A stretch of 64,000 nt of DNA, taken from IMG/VR virus record IMGVR_UViG_3300021961_011210, positions 1-64,000 of that record, one strand, 5' to 3'. Of the stretch, positions 22,574-30,444 are shown piece by piece. The translations under genes and the position numbers were made by a program. Position 1 is the stretch's first letter, and each line of letters opens with the position of its first letter. This stretch comes from a virus. Below the pieces are notes generated by a model. That model was not told the origin of the DNA, did no database searches, and was given only the letters and a program-made list of their open reading frames with translations.

Positions 22574-24581
22574 CAATTAAAACCACTTTTTTATCTACAA
22601 AATCCAAAGTGTATGGAGTTTCGGGTATTATATTTTTTTTCAAAACTTCTTCTGAAATGAAATCTTCAATTTTTTCTTGTATTGCTCGTTTGATTGGACG
22701 AGCTCCGAACTTATCGTCAAAACCCTCTTTACCTATCATTGTTTTTACACTGTCAGTAACGAAAATTTCGTATTTCATTTCCTTGAGACGTTGTACCAAT
22801 TTATTGATTTCAATATCAACAATTTGAGTGATTTCATTTTCCTTGAGGGAGTTAAATACTACTACGTCGTCGATACGGTTTAAAAACTCCGGAGTGAAAT
22901 AATTTTTGAGTTCTTTTTGCAGAAGTCTATTACGTGTTTCGTCTTTGTCATTTTCTTTAGCCACTGTATCGAACCCTACTCCAGTCCCAAAGTCCTGTAG
23001 TTTTTTGACTCCCAAGTTAGATGTCATGATAACCAAAGTATTTTTGAAGTTAATCTTCCTTCCCATACTGTCGGTTAAGTGCCCATCGTCCAAAACTTGA
23101 AGTAGAAGTGAGAAGATATCACGGTTTGCCTTTTCAATTTCATCAAAAAGCACTACTGAATACGGTTTGTTTTTTACCGCCTCGGTGAGTTGTCCGCCTT
23201 CTCCGTGTCCGATGTATCCGGGAGGTGAACCAATCAAACGACTCATTGAGTGTTTTTCTTGATACTCAGACATATCTACACGAATGAGTGCGTTTTCATC
23301 TCCGAAAATTTCCTTTGCAAGTTGTTTTGCTAAGTGTGTTTTACCAACACCGGTAGAACCTAAGAAAACAAATGAACCAATTGGACGATTTGGATCTTTG
23401 ATACCTACACGGTTTCGTCGGATAGACTTAGAAATTTTACTAACAGCCTCCTGTTGTCCAATGACTTTTTTGTTTAGATTGGTTTCCAAGTTAAGTAAGG
23501 ATTCACTTTCATCAACGGTTAGTTTAGTTAAAGGGATTTTAGTCATCGAAGAAACTACTTCGTAAACGTGGTCTTCTGTAACCAAACTACGGTTGGTATT
23601 TGAATCCTCCTCGAACTTACGTTTTTCATCTTCGAGCTTTTTCAAAATTTTCTTTTCTTTATCACGAAGTTGAGCAGCCTCTTCATATTTTTGGCGTTTA
23701 ACCACCAACAATTTTTCTTCTTTGATGTTGAGAGCTTCTTGTTTCAATTTTTCGATAATTTCAGGTAACTTCATGTTAACCTGACTACGAGCACCGACTT
23801 CATCCATGATGTCAATCGCTTTATCGGGAAATCCACGATCAGTAATATAACGATCCGCCAATGTTACACAGAGTTTAAGAGACTCATCACTATATAGAAC
23901 TTTGTGATGGGATTCATATTTGTCTTTGATTTGTAAAAGAATTTCGAAGGTTTCTTCAGGTGTAGTTTGATCTACAAAGACTTTTTGGAATCGACGTTCT
24001 AATGCACCATCTTTTTCAATATGTTCACGGTATTCGTCCAAAGTAGTGGCACCAACACATTGGAGTTCACCTCGTGCAAGTGCGGGTTTGAATATGTTTG
24101 ATGCATCTAATGAACCTGATGAGTTACCTGCTCCAATTATGGTGTGAATTTCATCAATAAACACAATAATGTCACGATTTTCTTGTAGTTCATCCAAAAT
24201 AACTTTCAAACGTTCTTCAAATTGTCCACGGTATTTTGTACCTGCCACGATTGATGTCATATCCAAAGATACGATACGTTTATCTGCAAGATTTTGAGGA
24301 CAGTCCCCTTGGAATATTTTCATTGCTAGCCCTTCAATGATGGCGGTTTTTCCTGAACCAGGTTCTCCAATAATGATTGGGTTATTTTTTTTCCGACGAG
24401 ATAGGATTTGTGCTATTCGGTTGATTTCTTGCTCCCTACCTATGACGGGGTCCAATTTTCCTTGTTCTGCTAATCTAATCAAGTCTCTTGAAAAATTATC
24501 CAAAACAGGTGTTGAGGAATTTATAGTTTCCGAACGATTCTTACGAGAACCTTTTTCGTTGGGATCTGCCGATTCAATCAT
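22560..24581 (-). CDS. clpC: ClpC-type AAA+ unfoldase lacking the N-domain
   Basis: 673 aa from the ATG at 24581 ([11 protein letters not shown]); the longer upstream frame is not used because a TACCTTTG promoter lies inside it. Two AAA+ modules are complete: Walker A GEPGSGKT (72-79) and GSTGVGKT (408-415), Walker B FIDEIH (141-146) and LFDEIE (478-483). A UVR motif ([13 protein letters not shown], 299-311) lies in the linker, marking ClpC rather than ClpB. The loop TGVGF (533-537) may be the ClpP-binding loop. The N-terminal Clp_N domain, normally about 150 aa, is missing. It would unfold proteins for host ClpP. Divergent from hsp20 across two operators. Confidence 0.9.
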   Translation of the reverse strand: MIESADPNEKGSRKNRSETINSSTPVLDNFSRDLIRLAEQGKLDPVIGREQEINRIAQILSRRKKNNPIIIGEPGSGKTAIIEGLAMKIFQGDCPQNLADKRIVSLDMTSIVAGTKYRGQFEERLKVILDELQENRDIIVFIDEIHTIIGAGNSSGSLDASNIFKPALARGELQCVGATTLDEYREHIEKDGALERRFQKVFVDQTTPEETFEILLQIKDKYESHHKVLYSDESLKLCVTLADRYITDRGFPDKAIDIMDEVGARSQVNMKLPEIIEKLKQEALNIKEEKLLVVKRQKYEEAAQLRDKEKKILKKLEDEKRKFEEDSNTNRSLVTEDHVYEVVSSMTKIPLTKLTVDESESLLNLETNLNKKVIGQQEAVSKISKSIRRNRVGIKDPNRPIGSFVFLGSTGVGKTHLAKQLAKEIFGDENALIRVDMSEYQEKHSMSRLIGSPPGYIGHGEGGQLTEAVKNKPYSVVLFDEIEKANRDIFSLLLQVLDDGHLTDSMGRKINFKNTLVIMTSNLGVKKLQDFGTGVGFDTVAKENDKDETRNRLLQKELKNYFTPEFLNRIDDVVVFNSLKENEITQIVDIEINKLVQRLKEMKYEIFVTDSVKTMIGKEGFDDKFGARPIKRAIQEKIEDFISEEVLKKNIIPETPYTLDFVDKKVVLIEGDE

Positions 24582-24600
24582 GTTTCTAATATTTGTTTTA

Positions 24601-24608
24601 CAAAGGTA
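24601..24608 (-). promoter_or_regulatory. Host-type -7 element TACCTTTG of clpC
   Basis: Matches TAnnTTTG and ends 19 nt before the ATG at 24581. The inverted repeat at 24636 lies about 28 nt further upstream. Confidence 0.6.
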
Positions 24609-24635
24609 ATAAAAATTATGTAACAAACAACTATT

Positions 24636-24648
24636 TGACAAACTGTCA
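24636..24648. promoter_or_regulatory. Inverted repeat TGACA-N3-TGTCA (operator 1)
   Basis: A perfect 5-bp inverted repeat with a 3-nt spacer, near the clpC promoter. Its centre is 42 bp (four helical turns) from the centre of the second copy. Confidence 0.65.
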
Positions 24649-24673
24649 TACTTTTTTATATTTTGGAAATTCC

Positions 24674-24694
24674 TATATGACAAAATGTCATATA
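24674..24694. promoter_or_regulatory. Inverted repeat TATATGACA-N3-TGTCATATA (operator 2)
   Basis: A perfect 9-bp inverted repeat with the same TGACA-N3-TGTCA core as operator 1. It ends 23 nt before the -7 element of hsp20, so a bound dimer would cover its -33 region. Confidence 0.7.
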
Positions 24695-24717
24695 TAATCA
24701 AATAATTTGTTTTGGCA

Positions 24718-24725
24718 TATTTTTG
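24718..24725 (+). promoter_or_regulatory. Host-type -7 element TATTTTTG of hsp20
   Basis: Matches TAnnTTTG; the ATG follows 41 nt downstream, giving a real A-rich leader. Confidence 0.55.
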
Positions 24726-24766
24726 GCAAATATAGGGAAAAATAAACATTAAAAAAAAATTAAGTT

Positions 24767-25135
24767 ATGTTTTTGTCAACACGTAGAAATTCATTGTTAG
24801 ATCACTTTTTCAATTCTTGGGAAGTACCAACCGTTACTTACAGTACTACAGGGAATTATTCAACTAAAAAAAATGAGTCGGGTTATAATTTTGAAATGAT
24901 TGTACCTGGCTCTAATAAAGAAAATGTTAAAGTAACTGTTGAGGGTGAATACTTAAAAATAAAATGTAAGTATGAATCTGATTTTCAGTCATACGATATT
25001 GATAAGAGTTTTTCCATACCTGAAGATGTTGAAACATCAAAAATCAAAGCAACTGTCGAAGATGGAATATTAAAAGTCAATCTCCCATTGATGAAGAAAA
25101 AAGAAAAAGAAAAAAACATTATAGAAGTTCTTTGA
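24767..25135 (+). CDS. hsp20: Small heat-shock protein (Hsp20/alpha-crystallin)
   Basis: 122 aa. The alpha-crystallin domain spans about residues 35-122: YNFEMIVPGSNKENVKVTVE, YLKIKCKY, the YDIDKSFSIPEDVETSKIKA stretch, then the signature EDGILKVNLPL. The N-terminal arm is short and the C-terminal IIEVL supplies the I-x-V type anchor. It would hold unfolding proteins as an ATP-independent chaperone in the cytoplasm. It is divergent from clpC and shares its control region, so the two are probably induced together. A strong terminator follows. Confidence 0.92.
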   Translation: MFLSTRRNSLLDHFFNSWEVPTVTYSTTGNYSTKKNESGYNFEMIVPGSNKENVKVTVEGEYLKIKCKYESDFQSYDIDKSFSIPEDVETSKIKATVEDGILKVNLPLMKKKEKEKNIIEVL

Positions 25136-25137
25136 TA

Positions 25138-25161
25138 AAAACCCCCATTTTTGGGGGTTTT
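25138..25161 (+). terminator. Rho-independent terminator of hsp20
   Basis: Stem AAAACCCCC/GGGGGTTTT with a 6-nt loop directly after the hsp20 stop. Confidence 0.88.
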
Positions 25162-25164
25162 CTA

Positions 25165-25171
25165 TATTTAT
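25165..25171 (+). promoter_or_regulatory. Late promoter motif TATTTAT
   Basis: Exact 7-mer 5 nt before the ATG at 25177 and just after the hsp20 terminator. Confidence 0.55.
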
Positions 25172-25176
25172 AAACT

Positions 25177-25485
25177 ATGGAACCCTCTTGGTTAAAATTT
25201 TTAAATACTGTTTTGAAAGAAGACTTTCAGGTTTTGCTTCATGAGTATAGAAGACTCAGAGAAATGTTCCAAGAAAACAATATAGGAACGTCACAACTAG
25301 AGAAGGGTGTTGGAATGGATAATAACATGTACTTACAAAGAGACCTATTACTTAAGATGATAGAAAAGTTAAACAAAAACTTATATAAATATGGAATGTT
25401 GAGTGATGAGAACAAGGAAGAATTTTCTAATTACTTATTACACAAATTAAGTAAAATTGACATTGAAACCCCTTTAAAAGATTAA
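25177..25485 (+). CDS. Unknown 102-aa helical protein
   Basis: Mostly charged helix (LHEYRRLREMFQEN ... LLKMIEKLNKNLYKYGM). No family recognised. It is the first gene after a terminator and a TATTTAT element, and is followed 4 nt later by a KTSC-domain gene. Confidence 0.6.
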   Translation: MEPSWLKFLNTVLKEDFQVLLHEYRRLREMFQENNIGTSQLEKGVGMDNNMYLQRDLLLKMIEKLNKNLYKYGMLSDENKEEFSNYLLHKLSKIDIETPLKD

Positions 25486-25489
25486 TATT

Positions 25490-25738
25490 ATGGCAGTAAA
25501 AAACGAAAAAATCGAAGGAACCAAAATCATCAATGAAATCGAGTCGTCAAATATCAAAAAAACTGTTTATGACACGTCTAATAAATCATTGATAGCGACA
25601 TTCAATAATGGTGCAGAGTACGAATACGAGAATGTACCTCATCAAATTTACACAAAGTTTAGAATTGCAGAATCCCAAGGAAAGTTTTTCAACACCGAAA
25701 TCTCAAAAAAATACAAATACAAAAAAATAGAAAAGTAA
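25490..25738 (+). CDS. KTSC-domain protein
   Basis: 82 aa. The whole protein fits the KTSC domain: SSNIKKTVYDTSNKSLIATF, NGAEYEYENVP, then AESQGKFFNTEISKKY. The domain is common in phages and next to Lys-tRNA synthetases; nucleic-acid binding has been proposed but its function is not established. It shares an operon with the helical 102-aa protein. Confidence 0.8.
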   Translation: MAVKNEKIEGTKIINEIESSNIKKTVYDTSNKSLIATFNNGAEYEYENVPHQIYTKFRIAESQGKFFNTEISKKYKYKKIEK

Positions 25739-25743
25739 CATAC

Positions 25744-25750
25744 TATTTAT
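25744..25750 (+). promoter_or_regulatory. Late promoter motif TATTTAT
   Basis: Exact 7-mer 6 nt before the ATG at 25757. Confidence 0.5.
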
Positions 25751-25756
25751 ATTGGT

Positions 25757-26506
25757 ATGACTGATTTTGCAAAAATACTATCGAGCTTTTATGTTCAAGA
25801 TTCTTTAAACCCTAAAATTTGGGTAAATCCAGAATCCACCGAGTCGAGTATGATACCCGAAGTTAAAGAAAAATTGTTGGAAATCGCCAATGAATTTGTA
25901 AATTTTCTTGGAGTTGAAATTTTTGTGCAAGACATACATATGACAGGATCATTGGCTAATTACAATTGGAGCGAATACTCAGACATTGATTTACATATTC
26001 TCTACGACTTCAATGAATCAGGTGATAAAAAAGAATTATTGGTTGAACTATTCAAACTAAAAAAAACATTATTTAATTCTACTCATAACATAAAAGTTCG
26101 TGGATTTGACGTAGAGATGTATGTACAAGACACCAAAGAATCCCATTTTTCTACCGGTGTGTATTCTGTGCTATTTGATGAATGGATTGCCACACCATCT
26201 AAAGATGAAGTTACTATTGATGAAGAAAAACTAAAATCTAAAGTTGACTCTTGGACTGACTTAATCGACACCACCATAGAGAATGTTGAGGATGATGAAC
26301 TTGATGATGCGATGTTAACTATCGACGGTATAAAAGATAAATTAAAGAAATATCGTTCGATTGGATTGGAAAATTTTGGAGAATATTCCTATGAAAATTT
26401 AACTTTTAAATTTTTGAGACGTAACGGGTATATTCAGAAATTATTTGATTTTACAAACGAGTTAATGGATAAGAGGTTGTCCTTGGAGCAAAATATTATT
26501 GAATAA
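25757..26506 (+). CDS. Nucleotidyltransferase-fold protein
   Basis: 249 aa. Residues about 62-81 contain the pol-beta NTase signature MTGSLANYNWSEYSDIDLHI (GS, then DxD), and VEMYVQD about 35 residues later can supply the third acidic residue. The C-terminal half is helical. The substrate could be a protein, tRNA end or antibiotic-like molecule; the sequence does not say. The key acidic triad appears intact, so the enzyme is probably active. Confidence 0.7.
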   Translation: MTDFAKILSSFYVQDSLNPKIWVNPESTESSMIPEVKEKLLEIANEFVNFLGVEIFVQDIHMTGSLANYNWSEYSDIDLHILYDFNESGDKKELLVELFKLKKTLFNSTHNIKVRGFDVEMYVQDTKESHFSTGVYSVLFDEWIATPSKDEVTIDEEKLKSKVDSWTDLIDTTIENVEDDELDDAMLTIDGIKDKLKKYRSIGLENFGEYSYENLTFKFLRRNGYIQKLFDFTNELMDKRLSLEQNIIE

Positions 26507-26550
26507 GAAACAATTGAGCCAAAAAAAAATACAAAAGAGATATTTCTGTA

Positions 26551-26557
26551 TATTTAT
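26551..26557 (+). promoter_or_regulatory. Late promoter motif TATTTAT
   Basis: Exact 7-mer 15 nt before the ATG of the 56-aa gene at 26573; it may start the transcript running into the head module. Confidence 0.5.
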
Positions 26558-26572
26558 TTAATAAAAATTGTT

Positions 26573-26743
26573 ATGGCAGATCAGAACGTTGTAGGTTATT
26601 TACCTGGCTCAGGTGACACTTTAGGTGTCGTTGCAGAATTTTATAGCCCTCACCCAGTATGGACTGAAGGGGAAGACCCTTCACAAACTGTCACACAAGG
26701 AAATGCAATCACATTAGGTGGTTTTAACGGATTAAACAATTAA
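26573..26743 (+). CDS. Unknown 56-aa protein before the head module
   Basis: A 56-codon frame beginning MADQNVVGYLPGSGDTLG and ending GGFNGLNN, with an upstream late promoter motif and only 11 nt to the next gene. Rich in Gly, Thr and Asn, like a small structural or decoration peptide. No family recognised. Confidence 0.6.
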   Translation: MADQNVVGYLPGSGDTLGVVAEFYSPHPVWTEGEDPSQTVTQGNAITLGGFNGLNN

Positions 26744-26754
26744 TTATAAAAAAA

Positions 26755-28005
26755 ATGGGAGATTTAAAACCTATTGGAAGTGAAAAATTAACAGGACAGG
26801 CGAAACTTGCAAGAATCATGGAAATTGCAAGATATGGTGAAGCACCTAAGTCCGAGATAAATGAGACATCTACTAAAGAATACTCACGTGTATTAGCAGA
26901 TGGTTACACTTATGCTATCATCAAAGAAAAATCAGGATACATCATCAAAAAAGGTATCAACGAATCTGAGTTGGAATATATTGAACCAATGAAGAATAGA
27001 AAATATCACAAATCATTTTCACAAGCAATGAAAAAGGTTAATTTGGTTGCTGGTGAATTGAATAGGTTACATGAAAATCATGAGGGTTTATCTTTATTTG
27101 GTGAGCAAAAAAAGTTTGTTTTAAAAACTCCTGAAAGTGAAGTGGACGTGACTCCCGCACCGTCGGATGAACCAACTGATATTGCGGTTGATTCAGAACC
27201 TCAAACTGATGATGAGTTGGATATTGATATGAGTGCCGATGAAACACCTATGGGTGATGAGACGGATTTAGATATTACTGCGGATGATGAAGCTGAAGGT
27301 GACATCGATACCGATTTGGATGTTGAAATGGGAGGTGATGAAATGCCGAACGCAGATGATGAAGAAATGAGTTTCAAAACCATCGAAAAATTAACAGGTA
27401 AGTTGGGACAAAAATTAAGAAAAATGGATCAAGCTGAGGGTTTATCGTCAGATAATATGAAGTACGTTATAAATTCCATTTTGTCTGCTTTGGATTTAGA
27501 AAACTTAGATGAGGCTGATAGAGAAGACATCTTAGCGTATTTCGATGAAGATGAAGACAGTATTGATTATGGTGTTGATGATGAATCAGATTTAGATGTT
27601 GAAGTTGGTGATGAGCTTGACTTGGACATTGATTCGGATGTTGAACTTGAACCCGAAACTCAAGAAGTTGAAATGAAAGAAGACGATGGGAATAATACCA
27701 ACGAATTATATTCTGAGTCAAAAATTGATAGAGTACTTTCTAAGTATTATAAAGAAACAGAATCTGAACAAACTTTGAATGAAAATAAGAAGGTTCAGAA
27801 CTTCTTAAAAAACAAGATTAAAACTGTTTCTGTTAAATCAATGATTAGGGAATTCGCGGAAACTGTTGAGCAGGAATTGGCGTCAGAGTTTTTAGTGAAA
27901 GAAAGTGATAACCTGAAATTCATCGGTAAAACAAATTTAAAAAATTTGGTTTTTGAAGCTGATGGTAAAGAAGTAAAAATTACACGTTCAGGTGAGATAT
28001 TATGA
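26755..28005 (+). CDS. Acidic head-module protein, unknown
   Basis: 416 aa. The N-terminus (KPIGSEKLTGQAKLARIMEI) recalls structural proteins of T4-like phages of Bacteroidota. The middle (about residues 125-310) is an extreme Asp/Glu-rich low-complexity region. The C-terminal 100 residues are helical and basic and end in a small beta motif (NLVFEADGKEVKITRSGEIL). This resembles scaffold or core proteins, and the position at the head of the terminase/portal operon agrees, but no T4 equivalent can be named. Confidence 0.6.
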   Translation: MGDLKPIGSEKLTGQAKLARIMEIARYGEAPKSEINETSTKEYSRVLADGYTYAIIKEKSGYIIKKGINESELEYIEPMKNRKYHKSFSQAMKKVNLVAGELNRLHENHEGLSLFGEQKKFVLKTPESEVDVTPAPSDEPTDIAVDSEPQTDDELDIDMSADETPMGDETDLDITADDEAEGDIDTDLDVEMGGDEMPNADDEEMSFKTIEKLTGKLGQKLRKMDQAEGLSSDNMKYVINSILSALDLENLDEADREDILAYFDEDEDSIDYGVDDESDLDVEVGDELDLDIDSDVELEPETQEVEMKEDDGNNTNELYSESKIDRVLSKYYKETESEQTLNENKKVQNFLKNKIKTVSVKSMIREFAETVEQELASEFLVKESDNLKFIGKTNLKNLVFEADGKEVKITRSGEIL

Positions 28006-28412
28006 GTTTTTTAATCTACGTAAACGCTCTCGGACCTAATTATAAGGGAGACAATATTTACGAATTCATTTTTGGTGAAAACGTAGATAATGTTGAGGGT
28101 GATTACTGGGATTATGAACCTGCAGGTGGAAAACCAACACCACCAAATATAGAATTTATTAAGTCAGTCGGAGTTTTGAAAAATTCAGAAATAAATCTGA
28201 ACCTCATTCAAAATTCCGATTTTTTTTCAGTATATGATGCAGTTGAAAATGTAATTGCGTTGGCTTGGGAAAACACTGATTCAGAGTATGTAGTTAATGG
28301 ATATAAAAGATTAGTTTTTCATTACGGTGAAGATATTGCTAGTGTAAAAGATAAATTATACGAACGGGATACCGTTTTAAAATTCGATAAAAATTTAGTT
28401 GAAAATGAATAA
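28002..28412 (+). CDS. Unknown 136-aa protein
   Basis: Overlaps the preceding gene by 4 nt and the next by 8 nt (ATGAATAA). Aromatic-rich with a WDYEPAGGKPTPPN loop. No family recognised; conserved coupling suggests a head-assembly role. Confidence 0.6.
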   Translation: MSFLIYVNALGPNYKGDNIYEFIFGENVDNVEGDYWDYEPAGGKPTPPNIEFIKSVGVLKNSEINLNLIQNSDFFSVYDAVENVIALAWENTDSEYVVNGYKRLVFHYGEDIASVKDKLYERDTVLKFDKNLVENE

Positions 28413-29175
28413 ATTGAACCCAAAAATAGTAAGTTTGATTAAAGAAGGATTCAAGTATGAAACCCTTCGACAGTTGGATAATAAACAAATCGATGCGCTT
28501 TATAAAAGAATAGTGTCTGAAGTGACTATGGTTAGTAAAAGTGACACAGACACAATCAATAGACTTAAGTCAGAAAAAAAACCTTTTGAGGTTTACGAGG
28601 ACGATACTCTTGATGATGAAGATGCTTTGGGAGCAATGGCAATGCAAGGTGACACCGGACAGCAGATGCCTCACGATGCTGATGATATGGCACCAGACGG
28701 TATGAGTGATGATTCAGATGATGACAGAAAGATGATGTCGGACGGAGAGGTTAAAGAAAAGTTTCAATCAAAAGCACAGCAAGGTTATTTCTTTGCTAGA
28801 TGTGAAGAAGAAGGTCCAAAATCTAAATGGTGTAAAATGGCAGATGAATTTGCATCCAAAACTAAAAATTGGAAAAAATTACCTGAAAAAGTAAAAACAG
28901 AATCTTTCGATGAAAAAGTTGACATTATAGAGTCAACTTTACTAAATTTGATTCATAAGCACCTACCACCTCAAATGAGCAAAAAAGATTTTTTAGAGTT
29001 AGTTGAAGCAGATACAAAAGAAGCACCAACAAAAACCCCAACTAAGACTCCAAGTAAACCAGAAAGGAAAACCCCATATCAACCTAAACATAAGCCAGCT
29101 CCAAAAGCTGAACTTCCCAAAGAATTAAAGTTTGGAAGTTTAAAAATTAAATTCAAGGATGAAAAGAAAGATTAA
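28405..29175 (+). CDS. Head-module protein with possible leader
   Basis: 256 aa from the ATG at 28405, which overlaps the previous stop. The N-terminus (LNPKIVSLIKE before Gly) fits the leader motif with an I-K-E site. An acidic Met-rich linker follows, then a domain with RCEEEGPKSKWCKMADEFAS (about residues 133-152). The C-terminus is Lys/Pro/Thr-rich (TKTPTKTPSKPERKTP). No enzyme motif is seen; a packaged or core protein is likely. Confidence 0.55.
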   Translation: MNKLNPKIVSLIKEGFKYETLRQLDNKQIDALYKRIVSEVTMVSKSDTDTINRLKSEKKPFEVYEDDTLDDEDALGAMAMQGDTGQQMPHDADDMAPDGMSDDSDDDRKMMSDGEVKEKFQSKAQQGYFFARCEEEGPKSKWCKMADEFASKTKNWKKLPEKVKTESFDEKVDIIESTLLNLIHKHLPPQMSKKDFLELVEADTKEAPTKTPTKTPSKPERKTPYQPKHKPAPKAELPKELKFGSLKIKFKDEKKD

Positions 29176-30421
29176 CGAAGCACCTATATCTTATGATTCA
29201 CCCGAAAGGATGGATCCGAGTTTACAGTCCAAATTAGAAAAAGGAGAAACACCATTTTCAGAAAATCCAGCTTTACCAAGTTCTGAACCTGATTCTTTTG
29301 AAGAAATAATTGCATCCAAAAGATTTAAAGATGTCGTTGAAAAGGTAAAAAGATATACTGGTTTACAAACCGTAACAAATCAAAATGCATTCATGCAGTT
29401 ACAAATGATGATGATGAATGCGGTACGTGAAGTAAAAGGTATAGAAAACAGACATACAGAGGAACTTGAAAACTTGGCAATTGAATTAGTAAAGAAAGAG
29501 TTGGCAATACCTGAGGATGCTTTTCAGTATGATGTCCAACTATCAACGGGTATGGGACAGGTTGACACAAGTAAAATGAGGAAAACTTCAGAAGAACCTA
29601 CACCCGAAGAAATACAACAAGAATTTAACGTATCTGAAGATGAAGCTGAAGAGGACATTTTGAATTTCATTGATGCGTTCGAAAAATTCGACTTGGAAAA
29701 AGCAAAAAGAAGATTTATCAACTCACTTATACAAGGAGCATCTAAGAAAGGACATTATATGTTCGAATTAATAAGTACAGAATTGAATGCAATCGATAAT
29801 AGATTATTGAATCTTTACGGGGTTTTAATGTCTATTAATGATTTGTTATATTGGGTGATGCCTGACGAAATGATGCAAATGATGAGTGGTTCGGGACAAA
29901 GTGCTGAGGGTAGTACGGAGGTTGATCCAGAAACTGATCCTCCAACAATTAAAGCTAAAGGTTTATTTTTCCCCATTCTTGTTCACGAAATTATCAAAGG
30001 GGTTTATGAAGTACTTGGAAGTCAGGGATTGCCTGATGATCCCAAGAAGGCTGAAATGGTTATGGCGTCCCAAGACACTCTTCCTTATGAAATATGGGAT
30101 TTAAGGTTAGGTCCCGTAATTTGGGAAAAGTTTGTAGAGGCATATCCTGACGAACTTTTTGAAGATGACATGAGAGAAATTCAAAATTATTTATTCTCAA
30201 GATTTTCAATGCTAACAACTGAAGAATTCTTCGAAGTCGCTAAATTAATATTGTCAGGTTCAAAAGAAGGTAAAACTGTTGTTAAAAAAATGGTTGACGA
30301 AATTGTAGAAGAATTGCGTAACGAAGAGTATAAATCAGTAATGGATTTGATGTCGGACGAAGAAGATGATGACGACTTTACAGATTTCTTAGGTTCTTTG
30401 GGGATAGGACCTTCAAAATAA
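29159..30421 (+). CDS. Conserved-type head-module protein upstream of terminase
   Basis: 420 aa, overlapping the previous gene by 17 nt. The very short N-terminus MKRKINEAP contains an I-N-E-A site like that of the capsid protein. The rest is helical with Met/Asp-rich loops (YWVMPDEMMQMMSGSG) and an acidic tail. It stands directly before terL, where T4-like phages may carry gp16 or completion proteins, but the size does not match gp16. Function unknown. Confidence 0.55.
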   Translation: MKRKINEAPISYDSPERMDPSLQSKLEKGETPFSENPALPSSEPDSFEEIIASKRFKDVVEKVKRYTGLQTVTNQNAFMQLQMMMMNAVREVKGIENRHTEELENLAIELVKKELAIPEDAFQYDVQLSTGMGQVDTSKMRKTSEEPTPEEIQQEFNVSEDEAEEDILNFIDAFEKFDLEKAKRRFINSLIQGASKKGHYMFELISTELNAIDNRLLNLYGVLMSINDLLYWVMPDEMMQMMSGSGQSAEGSTEVDPETDPPTIKAKGLFFPILVHEIIKGVYEVLGSQGLPDDPKKAEMVMASQDTLPYEIWDLRLGPVIWEKFVEAYPDELFEDDMREIQNYLFSRFSMLTTEEFFEVAKLILSGSKEGKTVVKKMVDEIVEELRNEEYKSVMDLMSDEEDDDDFTDFLGSLGIGPSK

Positions 30422-30444
30422 ACTACTCAAAATGATAAACCCCT

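Noticed and set aside
24636-24694. CIRCE or HAIR heat-shock operator
   Set aside because: The arms TGACA/TGTCA with a 3-nt spacer match neither the TTAGCACTC-N9 pattern nor the CTTGAGT-N7 pattern.
24582-24749. 56-residue N-terminal extension of ClpC
   Set aside because: It covers the TACCTTTG promoter and an operator and has no similarity to Clp_N; the ATG at 24581 is better placed.
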